The position numbers and the translations under genes were made by a program. A model generated the notes under the pieces. The model saw only the letters and a list, made by a program, of their open reading frames with translations, was not told the origin of the DNA and made no database searches. A stretch of 10,250 bases of DNA. Origin: an uncultured Acidimicrobiaceae bacterium. GTDB lineage: Bacteria; Actinomycetota; Acidimicrobiia; Acidimicrobiales; Ilumatobacteraceae. The stretch spans positions 1 to 10,250 of the forward strand of contig CAIVDG010000364.1 in assembly GCA_903904615.1 (NCBI GenBank), written 5' to 3'. Below, piece after piece: positions 1 to 8,019 of this stretch (positions are counted from its first letter, which is position 1; each line of letters starts with the position of its first letter).

Positions 1-234
1 GGCTACGGAGATTTTTGGCAACACATGTTGGTGGCACAAGGAGCCGTTGATGTTGCTGTTGACGCAGTGGGCTTAGAGCCATACGACATTGCAGCATTGA
101 TACCCATTGTTCACGGCGCTGGCGGAATGTTGACGAATCGCAAAGGCGAAGTGGATTGGCGTGCGAACACAGCGGTGTCTTCGAATGGATTGTTCCACTC
201 AGACGTCATCGAGATACTGACACGCAAGAACTAG
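1..234 (+). CDS. hisN: HisN-type histidinol-phosphatase / inositol monophosphatase family, C-terminal 77 codons (5' end outside window)
   Basis: The reading frame is open from base 1 and ends at TAG 232-234. The visible residues match the C-terminal half of the inositol monophosphatase fold: a GYGDFWQHMLVAQGAVDVAVD segment of GD-x5-AxG-x-VD type, then EPYDIAALIPIVHGAGG. In that stretch the Asp of YDIAAL corresponds to the family's metal-binding WDxAA motif, and AGG closes the motif. A short tail, TAVSSNGLFHSDVIEIL, completes it. Family knowledge: in actinomycetes this type commonly acts as histidinol-phosphatase (histidine synthesis, Mg2+-dependent, cytoplasmic). The close relative inositol-1-phosphatase cannot be excluded from a fragment. 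The gene is truncated only by the window edge. Its last 24 codons are repeated, in diverged form, at 9470-9541. Confidence 0.82.
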   Translation, partial: GYGDFWQHMLVAQGAVDVAVDAVGLEPYDIAALIPIVHGAGGMLTNRKGEVDWRANTAVSSNGLFHSDVIEILTRKN

Positions 235-252
235 TTGCACTTTGCTCGTGCG

Positions 253-268
253 TGTCGGTATTCCGACA
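253..268 (+). repeat. Short perfect hairpin TGTCGG-TATT-CCGACA
   Basis: Bases 253-258 and 263-268 are perfect 6-base complements around a TATT loop. The same hairpin is intact in the right copy at 9561-9576. No T-tract follows directly, so alone it is not a typical intrinsic terminator. It is better read as one module of the palindromic repeat. Confidence 0.75.
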
Positions 269-299
269 GTCGACGACGGGGAGAGTGTCTTTTGAAAAG

Positions 300-450
300 T
301 GTCGGTATCCCACCAAGTTTGTATCCGAATTCCCGCATGACGGCATGACGGCATGCCGTCTTAGCGAGCGGAAGTTGTTGGAATCCCGCCAGTTGTAGAG
401 CGATACCCATCCCCCAGCGCGGCCTAGATGACGGCATCCCGACAGGTTTT
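300..450 (+). terminator. Candidate hisN terminator region, left copy (weak)
   Basis: TGTCGG at 300-305 can pair with CCGACA at 439-444, which is followed by GGTTTTT. The equivalent pair in the right copy (9608-9669) is more compact and has a longer T-tract. Here the 91-base extra segment makes the loop large and the T-run is short, so the terminator may be degraded. The location suits one: hisN transcription (+) and the three-gene operon (-) converge here. Confidence 0.3.
347..360. repeat. 14-base perfect palindrome inside the left repeat
   Basis: GACGGCATGCCGTC reads the same on both strands. It overlaps a tandem pair of TGACGGCAT (338-346 and 346-354), and a third copy of TGACGGCAT lies at 429-437. 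It falls in the 91-base segment missing from the right copy. It could be a hairpin or a dimeric-protein site; nothing in the window identifies a binder. Confidence 0.7.
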
Positions 451-489
451 TCAGAAGGTGTCCCACTCGACCGACGAACTACCTCAGAA

Positions 490-2757
490 CTAAATTGCCC
501 CGTCTTTGAATCCGATCAACCGAAGGACTCCGCCAATTGACGCAGATCGTGTGAAAACAACTTCCGCCATACGCGATTTCTCATCCGCCGACTGAAACAT
601 GTCTGCAAGTCGGCTTGGCCGAGGAGCAAATCGAATAATCCTGGTCTTATCAATATCCCCATCCAACTGAACAAGTGTTTCAGCTTGGATGAACTGCACA
701 ATCGGATCTGCATCAGGAGCCAAGACGACGTTATTCAACATGCGGTTAACAGAATCATTGTCTGACCAATATTCGTCAATTAATTGCTGACGAAGACCAG
801 CGCCTTCATCCGTGTCAACGATGTGATAGCGACTGTAAATGCCATACCTCATCAAACTACGGATGTACTTCTCCAGAGGAATCTCGGCTTCTTCCGTAAT
901 CTTTCTCGCAATACCTTCAGCGTTTCCGCCAAGCAATGCAAATGCATAGGACTCAATTGGTTTCTGAAGGATCTTGACGACGTCCGTACGCAGAATGTCG
1001 TTCACTAATGGGAGATTTCGAAAAATTCCTACTTGAGCACCAGCTTGGTTCGAGCTTCGCACTGACGGGTTATACGACCTCAAGATTGAGTCAATACCTT
1101 CGCGCGAACTTCCGTCAATGAGAAGATCCTTCAATGTCTCCATCAATTCTTCAAGGCAAGACTTCAATCGAACTGTGGGCTCCATGGCGGAACGTCGGAG
1201 CTTGTTCAACACCCAATCGTTGAGCACGGTTTTCTCTACAAATCCTTTGTGGGAATTGACTACTCCCTGCAGTTGACGTAACTGAATTTGGATACCCCAT
1301 TTGCGGATCCGCCTCGTCGCGTATGACAAGAGATACGCCGTGACGGCCATAATCACGAGCAATATCAAGACAATAATCTCGCATAGAGAGTCCCATAACT
1401 TTCCGTCTTGGAAAGCACTTCCCAGAAACTCCAGATTCCAAATGTCTGCAACTCCGACAATTGTGCCAAGCACCAAAAGTGTTCCCGTTAGTGCCATGAC
1501 CCAATTTCGCAGGAGACATTTAGCTAGGAATACTGATGCACGCATGCGGAATCCCTTGGGCGTTGACTTGTCTGCTTCACGCAACGTCACCACACTTGGT
1601 TCCAACGAATACTCTGAATGTAAGGCTTTTATTTCATCATTCGTTTTCGGAGTCAATCGGACAACTGACTTATCAATGCGCTCAAGATAAGGAGCAATTG
1701 AATGCCCTCCGCGAAGCCCGTTCACTACCGAGTTCACAACTCCGTCAAAGAAATTCTGAACTTCTTCTCGTAACTTTGATCTATTGGAGTCATCGCGGAA
1801 GAGCCGGATACCTGCGCCTTCAATGATTCGTGTTTCATCGCCACCAAACCCATCCCCGGCGTCTACTTCATCAACAAGTTCGGTCCACACATGTTCAAGA
1901 TGTTCCAGTGTGTCAGCGGTATTCGAGGCACTCGTCAGCTGAAGACCGGGGAAAAGCGCAATCCTCTTCACAACCAGACGGTTTGACTTGACCGCAAAAT
2001 CATTCAGAGATTGATTAATTGACTTCTGTGCCGCCGCATAACCGGTTGCTAACGAGCCTGTCTCAGTGAGAATGTCTGCCTCAAACGCCTCGCCGGCGAG
2101 CACTGAAGGAATCTCCCAATCTGGAGGTCGACGCTCAAGTGCACTGAACCCGTCTCCACCAACAATTCCCTTCCCCACCTCAGTAAGGGCATCAGAAATC
2201 GCAAGTGTTGGAACAGTGCCAAACCACGCCTGCCGTGTTCCAACGCTGAATGATTGATACGGCAAATCTTTTGTTTTCTCAAAGACCTCGGAAAACACTT
2301 CCGGATTGATCAGTGCATCCGCAACAATGTCTAACGCGTATGGATCACCTGTCGCGTCTGGCCATACCGCCAGAGCCTGCGGGGTCATACGACCTGTTGC
2401 GAAGTAGAGACCTACTTCATCTTCAACTATCAAAAACCGAAGTCGTCCAGAACTTGTATAGAAGACTTCTGGTAACTGAATGTCCTGAGTTACCTTGGCG
2501 ACAGATTTTCCATTTGTAGAAACCAAAACGATGACTCGAAGAGTCAAGGCGCTTTGTAAAAGTTCCTTATAGAGCGCCTCATGTTGCCCGAGCTTCTCGA
2601 ATTCATCGCAGACCAAAACTCGAAACATGTCGACGACGCCAGAGTTCGTATGCACGATGGCTTCCGAAAGGTACTCAAGAACTGATCCGTTCAGACCTTC
2701 TTGACCCCGAAGGTCAAGAAGAGCAACATCTTCTTCAATAATTGGGCTTGAAGCCAT
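490..2757 (-). CDS. 755-residue membrane protein of unknown family, last gene of the tubulin-like operon
   Basis: I do not recognise the family. The start is ATG (CAT at 2755-2757) and the stop is TAG (CTA at 490-492). Residues 1 to about 405 look soluble, with alternating beta/helix stretches (for example RVLVCDEFEKLG near 46-57 and LRVIVLVS near 73-80). Two hydrophobic segments follow at about 418-438 and 459-480. A basic stretch, TRRIRKWG (481-488), comes directly after the second one. A charged C-terminal region of about 270 residues completes the protein. There is no signal peptide. Both large domains would lie on the same side of the membrane, probably inside because of the basic stretch. 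No nucleotide-binding P-loop or catalytic motif was found. The gene starts 37 bases after the tubulin-like gene with only a weak ribosome site (GTAAGAA), suggesting translation depends on the upstream gene. Inference: membrane anchor or effector partner of the tubulin-like protein. Base content looks low: hand counts of two 60-base lines gave 40% and 47% GC. Confidence 0.85.
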   Translation of the reverse strand: MASSPIIEEDVALLDLRGQEGLNGSVLEYLSEAIVHTNSGVVDMFRVLVCDEFEKLGQHEALYKELLQSALTLRVIVLVSTNGKSVAKVTQDIQLPEVFYTSSGRLRFLIVEDEVGLYFATGRMTPQALAVWPDATGDPYALDIVADALINPEVFSEVFEKTKDLPYQSFSVGTRQAWFGTVPTLAISDALTEVGKGIVGGDGFSALERRPPDWEIPSVLAGEAFEADILTETGSLATGYAAAQKSINQSLNDFAVKSNRLVVKRIALFPGLQLTSASNTADTLEHLEHVWTELVDEVDAGDGFGGDETRIIEGAGIRLFRDDSNRSKLREEVQNFFDGVVNSVVNGLRGGHSIAPYLERIDKSVVRLTPKTNDEIKALHSEYSLEPSVVTLREADKSTPKGFRMRASVFLAKCLLRNWVMALTGTLLVLGTIVGVADIWNLEFLGSAFQDGKLWDSLCEIIVLILLVIMAVTAYLLSYATRRIRKWGIQIQLRQLQGVVNSHKGFVEKTVLNDWVLNKLRRSAMEPTVRLKSCLEELMETLKDLLIDGSSREGIDSILRSYNPSVRSSNQAGAQVGIFRNLPLVNDILRTDVVKILQKPIESYAFALLGGNAEGIARKITEEAEIPLEKYIRSLMRYGIYSRYHIVDTDEGAGLRQQLIDEYWSDNDSVNRMLNNVVLAPDADPIVQFIQAETLVQLDGDIDKTRIIRFAPRPSRLADMFQSADEKSRMAEVVFTRSASIGGVLRLIGFKDGAI

Positions 2758-2794
2758 TGATTTCTTACGTTTCTAGGAGTGAGGAATTGATGAC

Positions 2795-5700
2795 TTAAAT
2801 GGAATCAAAAATTGCGGTTCGGCGAGACTCTTCTTCACGGATACGCAACTTGATATCAGCATCGCGCGCACTCACCTGAGGGTTAAGGGCGGCCTTCATT
2901 ACTTCGGAATTGCCAGATAGGCCGTAAGCCCCTGCGAGACTCCAAAAGCTAAATCGACTCTCAAGATACGGAGCAAGCAAACCTTCCGTCACTTCACGCT
3001 TCCAGAAATGGCGAACGGCTTGGTGGTACAAGATTGCCTCTTCGGCCATACCAGGTGGAAGTTCCACAATTTCAGGAGCGTTGATCTGGCTCTCCGCAAT
3101 TGTCATGAATTCTTCAAAGAGAGCCGATGGTGCGTGGGCACCAATGTTATTTGGTTTAGAAGGATCCGACGTCGCGATCAAACACTTCGGAGAATACGTG
3201 CCAAACCACTTGATGGCCTCAGGAACATCACTGTCCGCACCACTTCCATTGCTGCTTTGAACAACTGCCTTCTCAAAGGCATTAAAGAAAGAGGCCCATG
3301 TGGACGCACCGTGAATTGATGTCAAACGGACATCCACATATGCATCTGTGCCTTCCTTACGAATTCGGAGAACTTCTGGCGCATTCAATGCGCCCGACAC
3401 AATTGAGATGTGGCCGTCATAGAGCGCACCCAGGAAGTTACGAAGAATCAGTCGACGACCAGAAGTATCGGTGAGGTCCCGCAGGTTTCGGTATCCCACA
3501 CGCTGACGCCACTGAAGGCGATCAGTTACCGCTGGATGTTCATTGGCTGAAACCCAGAGCGACAGTAGTTCACGAACCTCTGAACTGTCTAGAAGTCCCT
3601 GACCAACGATGTTGATGGTTGCCGTCAATGAGTTGCCATCTGGGTTGGCGGCCCACTGGAATATGTCACGAGCCATATTTGCGCCACCAGAGAAACGGTC
3701 CTGAAAGACATACTTCTCAATCATTGATTGGACAGCTTCATTACGGTTGCCTGGATAGGTGACCAACACGCGGGGCTTACCACCAGCAATGTGTGGCACC
3801 ACACCGTTCGGCAACAGACCAGCAAGTGTTGCTCGCAATTGGTCCAAGCTGTGTGGGAGATTTCCCGAATCTGAACCTGCAAGCTGGGCCAACAAATCGC
3901 TGAGAGACGGAAGAATTTCAGCAAGTTGCGTCTGAACTTCACCACGGATGGCATCAAGTAAAGACTCAATAAAGCGACTCTTGTCATTCGTGCGTTCAAG
4001 CACTCGCAACGCAACATTCCAGTAATTTTGCTGATCGCGTCGCATCAGTGCAGAGACCAAAGAAGCTTCGTCGTCGACGTTCAAGTTAAGTCGCTGACGC
4101 AACTTAGCCTTCACTTCGCGAACCATCATCTCAACGGTCTGACCCATATCACCCGTATCGCTCGGCAAGAACTCAACCACGCCAAGAGAAGGCTGCTGAA
4201 GGCGCACTACTTCTCGGCGGAGCGCTTCCTCCGCATGGTCTGCAACAGCTTTCAACTCGATATCGAGTTCTCGAAGCACTTTCAACCCGTCTTGCACCGA
4301 AGGATCCCACTGATTCTTTGAGTTAGCCCACAAAGTCCACCATTCATTCTGAATGTCGTCGGTGAAAGCTTTCCGCTCTGCATCAAGCCAACGCTGCAAA
4401 TCACCAGCATTCGGCCCACGATTAAAGAGAGCAGTGATTCCCTTGTTCTTCTTTGCCGTGCGAGCACCGGAAACTGGTGCCCCTGCACTGCGGGAAGAAA
4501 GCATCGAAGCGGACTGATTAGCAATCTGAATAGCTTCAGGAAGTGTGCGGTCTGGCAAAGAATCAAGTGCGGTCGTAAGGCCGGCGTACACATTGAATTC
4601 TTTGATTTCAAAAATTCTGCTTGTGATGTTTTTCTGAATCTGCGCTTTTGCATTGGCAATAGCTGACCGCACGTTCACTTTTGCCTGATCAAAATTGCTC
4701 TTGCTTTGGGCTGCTGCTGGCGGCAACTTGATATTCAATCCCACTTCTGCTTCAAATGTGCGCGGCTTGACGAGATCAGCTTGGCCAGAACCAGACAGGA
4801 ACACTTTTGCATCGTCATCAGTAGGTGGCCGGTTTGGCAATGAAGCAAATTGTGCAACAAGTCCGTCGGCAAGAATCTTGCGCGAGATAATCTCTGTGAG
4901 GCGTTCTGAGGGCAACGTTAATGAGGCACTAACTGTCGGCATGATGTTCTTGCGACCAAGCAACGTGTGGTGTGAATCACGAATTTCGTTGTCGTTCACC
5001 AACTTGTCAATGAATCCCATTGTCTGCTGCTCTAGTTCAGCAACAGTGCTCACTTGGGAGACAATCGCAGAAGCGATGCTTCGATAAACATCTTTGCGCT
5101 TTAGTCCCCCTCCTTGACCAACCAAAGATGCAACCTTCACCGCAGTCTTTCCCGTCTGCGCGTTGAGGTCAATGGACTTGTATTGTCCTGCACCCTCTGC
5201 AGATGTCCACGGGTACGTCACTCGACGTTCTAATGCGAGTGCTGGGTCTGGCGAGTTAAACAAGTCCATCAAACGACTGAGATCAAGAAGTGCTGTTGCA
5301 GCATTAAGTTGCGTATTTCGTTTGTTGACGCCGTGCAAAACATCATCAAACAGTGAAGGCATGATGATGATTGGCATGATGGTGCACGAAACATTCGGCA
5401 TCTTCGTGACTAATTCGTTGTACAAAAGGTGGATCACGTCGTAGAACACGCCACAACCGGTACCGCCAGACAATGAAAAACCTACATATACGGCGATGGA
5501 GTCCGCATGAGCCACATCGCCTGCGTAACTTGTGAGTTGGCCAAGAGATTGCCCGAGGCGGTCAATGGCGCCGCCTAATTGTTGACCAATTGTCTGTGCA
5601 TAACCGGAACGCTTCATTGCAGACATCAGAGCAACACGTCCAACGTTCGGATACTGACCAGCTCCAGAGCTCAAAGGCGCAACATTGACGCTGTCAGTTT

Positions 5701-6046
5701 CAGGCGGCACCCATTCGTCGACTCCCGGTACTCGGTTGTTCTTCAGGTAGCGACAAGCCTCAATGTAAGAATTGAACGGCGGAAGAATGTTTGTGACCGC
5801 AACTGCATTCTTCCCATGAAGGTGTGTCTTAATTTCGTCAAGCGCCGCGGAACTGAAGTCCAAATACAGAGACTGAACAAAACTTGGCAATTGTCCACGT
5901 TCAAAACCTGCGAACGGACCACCACGAGCAACCAAACGGCGCCCATCAAGACCACAAATTTCCTTTGTCATCGCATCGGAAAGTTCACGCCCGATATCCA
6001 AACCGGAACCGCCGATACCGATATATAAGAAACGCTGCCTAATCAT
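2795..6046 (-). CDS. Large tubulin/FtsZ-superfamily (Tubulin_2-like) GTPase protein, 1083 residues
   Basis: The N-terminal domain has the superfamily's nucleotide-binding marks. FLYIGIGGSGLDIGREL (residues 6-22) matches the first glycine-rich loop after a beta strand. VYVGFSLSGGTGCG (186-199) contains the tubulin/FtsZ signature GGTGxG, followed by a helix and the strand CTIMPIIIMP. The helix NTQLNAATALLDLSRLMD (244-261) sits where the central helix of these proteins is expected. Family knowledge: such proteins bind GTP and form filaments. At 1083 residues this is far longer than FtsZ (about 350-450) or tubulin (about 450). The remaining roughly 800 residues are mostly helical and unrecognised. 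I see no GLxNxDxxD-type catalytic loop, so hydrolysis is uncertain. No signal peptide or membrane segment is visible, so it is probably cytoplasmic. It is the second gene of the operon, between a vWA surface protein and a two-span membrane protein. It resembles the FtsZ-like families reported next to vWA genes and proposed to remodel membranes. Confidence 0.85.
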   Translation of the reverse strand: MIRQRFLYIGIGGSGLDIGRELSDAMTKEICGLDGRRLVARGGPFAGFERGQLPSFVQSLYLDFSSAALDEIKTHLHGKNAVAVTNILPPFNSYIEACRYLKNNRVPGVDEWVPPETDSVNVAPLSSGAGQYPNVGRVALMSAMKRSGYAQTIGQQLGGAIDRLGQSLGQLTSYAGDVAHADSIAVYVGFSLSGGTGCGVFYDVIHLLYNELVTKMPNVSCTIMPIIIMPSLFDDVLHGVNKRNTQLNAATALLDLSRLMDLFNSPDPALALERRVTYPWTSAEGAGQYKSIDLNAQTGKTAVKVASLVGQGGGLKRKDVYRSIASAIVSQVSTVAELEQQTMGFIDKLVNDNEIRDSHHTLLGRKNIMPTVSASLTLPSERLTEIISRKILADGLVAQFASLPNRPPTDDDAKVFLSGSGQADLVKPRTFEAEVGLNIKLPPAAAQSKSNFDQAKVNVRSAIANAKAQIQKNITSRIFEIKEFNVYAGLTTALDSLPDRTLPEAIQIANQSASMLSSRSAGAPVSGARTAKKNKGITALFNRGPNAGDLQRWLDAERKAFTDDIQNEWWTLWANSKNQWDPSVQDGLKVLRELDIELKAVADHAEEALRREVVRLQQPSLGVVEFLPSDTGDMGQTVEMMVREVKAKLRQRLNLNVDDEASLVSALMRRDQQNYWNVALRVLERTNDKSRFIESLLDAIRGEVQTQLAEILPSLSDLLAQLAGSDSGNLPHSLDQLRATLAGLLPNGVVPHIAGGKPRVLVTYPGNRNEAVQSMIEKYVFQDRFSGGANMARDIFQWAANPDGNSLTATINIVGQGLLDSSEVRELLSLWVSANEHPAVTDRLQWRQRVGYRNLRDLTDTSGRRLILRNFLGALYDGHISIVSGALNAPEVLRIRKEGTDAYVDVRLTSIHGASTWASFFNAFEKAVVQSSNGSGADSDVPEAIKWFGTYSPKCLIATSDPSKPNNIGAHAPSALFEEFMTIAESQINAPEIVELPPGMAEEAILYHQAVRHFWKREVTEGLLAPYLESRFSFWSLAGAYGLSGNSEVMKAALNPQVSARDADIKLRIREEESRRTAIFDSI

Positions 6047-6060
6047 CAGCTGCCCCCTCT
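6047..6060 (-). promoter_or_regulatory. Strong ribosome binding site of the tubulin-like gene
   Basis: On the minus strand AGAGGGGG (6060-6053) lies 6 bases upstream of the ATG at 6046-6044. This is the best Shine-Dalgarno match in the operon and fixes the start. It predicts that the tubulin-like protein is translated efficiently compared with the 755-residue protein downstream. Confidence 0.7.
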
Positions 6061-6086
6061 GTTATGCCCTAATGGGCTTTAGTTTT

Positions 6087-7871
6087 TTAAACCTCAGTTT
6101 CGTCTTCAGCGGGTGGATCAATTTTGATCCGAACACCGTTAAAGACAGCGTCAGTTCCGTAGGTGAAATAATTTTCTTGAGACGCCATCCCGTCATCACC
6201 CACGGCCTTCGTAATGACTACATAATCCCCAAGATCCTTCTTGCGGCTAACTTGCACCACGATTGTTGAAGCACTTGCATCTTCTACATGCACCCAGCCA
6301 TTCGCGTCAATGGAAAGTCCAACTTCCTTCATGTCGCTAATATCTGCCCTTGAGTTCCATGAAGCCGAGGCGCCTTGTTGTTTGAACTGGAGGATTTCAG
6401 TTCCGAACGGAAACTTGGCACCCTTTAACTTGCGGAAGACCAGGAGTCCGCCTGTTAACAGTGCGAGAACAGCAAGAAGCTTCACCCAGAAGGGAACCCC
6501 GCCACCGTCATTAGGTTCAACAACCGACGGGTCGGTAGTCGTTGACGATGAAGGTGGAACTGCTGACGAACAACTGGCTGTGTTAGCTCGGAGCCAAATG
6601 AATTCGGGTTGATCGGGTGACAACGCAACTGTGGCCTTTTCCCCAGATGGCAGCTTTTCGAAAGTTGATGGGATGGATGCTTTCTCTAGCCGAAGTTTCT
6701 CCGACTTTCCATTGACCTTCACGTCAACTGCCGGCCACGCCCACGTCGTACCTTGCGCAGAAGTCCAAGTAATTGCAGTTTTGTCAGCGCGAGAAATCTC
6801 GACGGTAGGTGCGCCCGTGGAACAACCAGTTAAGGACAAAGCCACCTCACCCACGAAGGTCTTTTCAACTGTGGGCTTTGTCGGAGTCTTTTCAGTTGTT
6901 GTGACTTTCCACTTGCCACTTTGAGATCCGGAAATACTGATGTCACAACTCATTGATCCATCAGTAGAGCGAACCCACAATGATTCACACACATCAACGT
7001 TTGAACCGGAGCCGTCAGTGGTAACTGGCTCACGGAGAGCACCTCGCACTGTCAACTTCACCTTCGAAATCAAAGGATGAACCGAGAACTCATCAGGGAT
7101 GGTGGTGGGCGCAATAATTTCCTTGCACCTCATCCCACTCAAAATCACGAACAGATAATCAGAGATTTCGCTCGTCGGAACGATGCGAGCGCTTGGTTTC
7201 GGAGTTCCGGTCGGGCAACTTGCCGCACCACCTTGAACTGCCAGATAGCTAAGGTCATCTTCCTTCGCCTTACCGAATCCGAGTGGCCAAACTTGAACAT
7301 CTGATTCCGACATTAAGGCAAGAGAGGCATTAAGTTTTCCAATCTCCTCCGCAGTGAGCCCTGACTTAGATGCCTTTCCAGATGGATCGTATGTTCCGTC
7401 CGTCATCAAGATGACAGCCCTGCGACTATCTGACGCTTCTCCGTTACCAAACTGCTTCGAGGCCGCATTGAACGCTGCCGCAAAGTCGGTATTGCGCGAT
7501 TCCTTGGTAGTTCGAAGTTTGATTTTTGCTGCGCACTCACGAAGCTTGTCGGCGTTACTTTCCGTAACTTTTGACAGTGGGCACTTGACATCAGCAGCGT
7601 TCACGCCACTTCCGAACCCGATCACCGAGACACGTACCTGCACATCTTCTTTTGAAATCAGTTCTTTGCTATCAAGAAGAGCGCTGAGGGCTTCAATCTC
7701 GCTTCGAATGCCCGCCTCTTTCAAACTTCCCGATTCATCAACCAAAACAACTAGGTCAAGACCTTCGATTGGTTCATCTGCTGATGCAACTGACGAGAAC
7801 GGCATCGACACGAGAACCAGCGACATAGCAAAAATGGCAGAAGCCGATTTCATGGGTTTACCCAATTGCAT
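6087..7871 (-). CDS. Secreted, membrane-anchored vWA-domain protein with cytoplasmic tail, 594 residues
   Basis: An ATG at 7871-7869 is preceded by GGGG about 9 bases upstream and begins MQLGKPMKSASAIF, a good signal peptide with likely cleavage after about residue 31 (VASA-DEP). The open frame extends upstream to a TTG at 7934, but those 21 residues do not look like a secretion signal. A second ATG at 7853 is also possible. The von Willebrand A domain follows at about 38-245: LDLVVLVDESGS carries the metal site DxSxS (D45-S49), with the conserved Thr near T128 and the second Asp in LMTDGTYD (D158). Beta-rich extracytoplasmic domains with paired cysteines run to about 435. A Ser/Thr/Pro linker and one membrane span (about 460-480, FWVKLLAVLALLTGGLLVF) follow, ended by RKLKGAK. 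About 110 further residues lie inside the cell. Family knowledge: vWA domains bind protein ligands through a metal ion. As first gene of the operon it could transmit an outside signal to the tubulin-like protein (inference). Confidence 0.85.
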   Translation of the reverse strand: MQLGKPMKSASAIFAMSLVLVSMPFSSVASADEPIEGLDLVVLVDESGSLKEAGIRSEIEALSALLDSKELISKEDVQVRVSVIGFGSGVNAADVKCPLSKVTESNADKLRECAAKIKLRTTKESRNTDFAAAFNAASKQFGNGEASDSRRAVILMTDGTYDPSGKASKSGLTAEEIGKLNASLALMSESDVQVWPLGFGKAKEDDLSYLAVQGGAASCPTGTPKPSARIVPTSEISDYLFVILSGMRCKEIIAPTTIPDEFSVHPLISKVKLTVRGALREPVTTDGSGSNVDVCESLWVRSTDGSMSCDISISGSQSGKWKVTTTEKTPTKPTVEKTFVGEVALSLTGCSTGAPTVEISRADKTAITWTSAQGTTWAWPAVDVKVNGKSEKLRLEKASIPSTFEKLPSGEKATVALSPDQPEFIWLRANTASCSSAVPPSSSTTTDPSVVEPNDGGGVPFWVKLLAVLALLTGGLLVFRKLKGAKFPFGTEILQFKQQGASASWNSRADISDMKEVGLSIDANGWVHVEDASASTIVVQVSRKKDLGDYVVITKAVGDDGMASQENYFTYGTDAVFNGVRIKIDPPAEDETEV

Positions 7872-8019
7872 CCCGTTATTCCCCGCTGATAATTCAAGGT
7901 CGCCGACTCTGTAGCGTACAACCCAAGGGGACAATACTCCTCAGTCGAAATTGGCAATAAGCCGTCCCAACAGAGGCGAATGGCTCTCACTCCATCATTG
8001 GGATTACGGGGAGACACAT
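7872..8019. promoter_or_regulatory. Divergent intergenic region between the operon and the protease-CAP gene
   Basis: These 148 bases must hold the promoters for both directions, which favours shared regulation of all four genes. No consensus promoter is convincing. On the minus strand TTGCCA (7957-7952) and TATTGT (7936-7931) resemble -35/-10 boxes, but the 15-base spacing is short. On the plus strand a ribosome site GGGGAG (8008-8013) lies 6 bases before the ATG at 8020. No clear operator palindrome was seen. Confidence 0.45.

Larger units (their letters stand above)
151..484. repeat. Left copy of the hisN-tail/palindrome repeat bracketing the four-gene module
   Basis: Bases 162-234 (hisN tail) align without gaps to 9469-9541 with 6 mismatches. 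Bases 235-252 are poorly conserved and carry one indel. Bases 253-346 align to 9561-9654 with only 2 mismatches. The left copy then has 91 extra bases before similarity resumes at TGACGGCATCCCGACA (429-444) and fades by about 484, five bases before the stop of the 755-residue gene. The noncoding part contains several variants of an 8-base core GGnATnCC (257, 304, 350, 380 and 433), mostly flanked by GTC/GAC. No gene is visible in 235-489. The open frames here are repeat-derived and look nothing like proteins. Confidence 0.9.

Noticed and set aside
253..444. CRISPR-like array suggested by repeated GTCGG/CCGAC blocks
   Set aside because: Units are short and palindromic, the spacing is irregular (about 47, 46, 30 and 53 bases), intervening sequence is shared between the two copies, and there are no cas genes.
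206..466. Minus-strand open frames of 68-86 residues in the left repeat, and similar ones at 9506-9847
   Set aside because: Both arise from translating the same palindromic repeat. They have no ribosome site or protein-like composition, and they resemble each other only because the repeat does.
5579..6028. Plus-strand 149-residue open frame inside the tubulin-like gene
   Set aside because: It is antisense to the nucleotide-binding region of a strongly supported gene. No protein features or ribosome site support it.
6066..6088. GCCC-TAAT-GGGC hairpin followed by a T-run between the vWA and tubulin-like genes
   Set aside because: The terminator orientation is plus strand, where no gene is transcribed into it. 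The stem is only 4 bases, and on the operon's strand no T-tract follows.
7872..7934. TTG start at 7934 for the vWA protein (and TTG 7951 for the protease-CAP protein)
   Set aside because: Both add residues unlike a signal peptide or conserved domain. ATG starts at 7871 and 8020 have better ribosome sites and give sensible N-termini.
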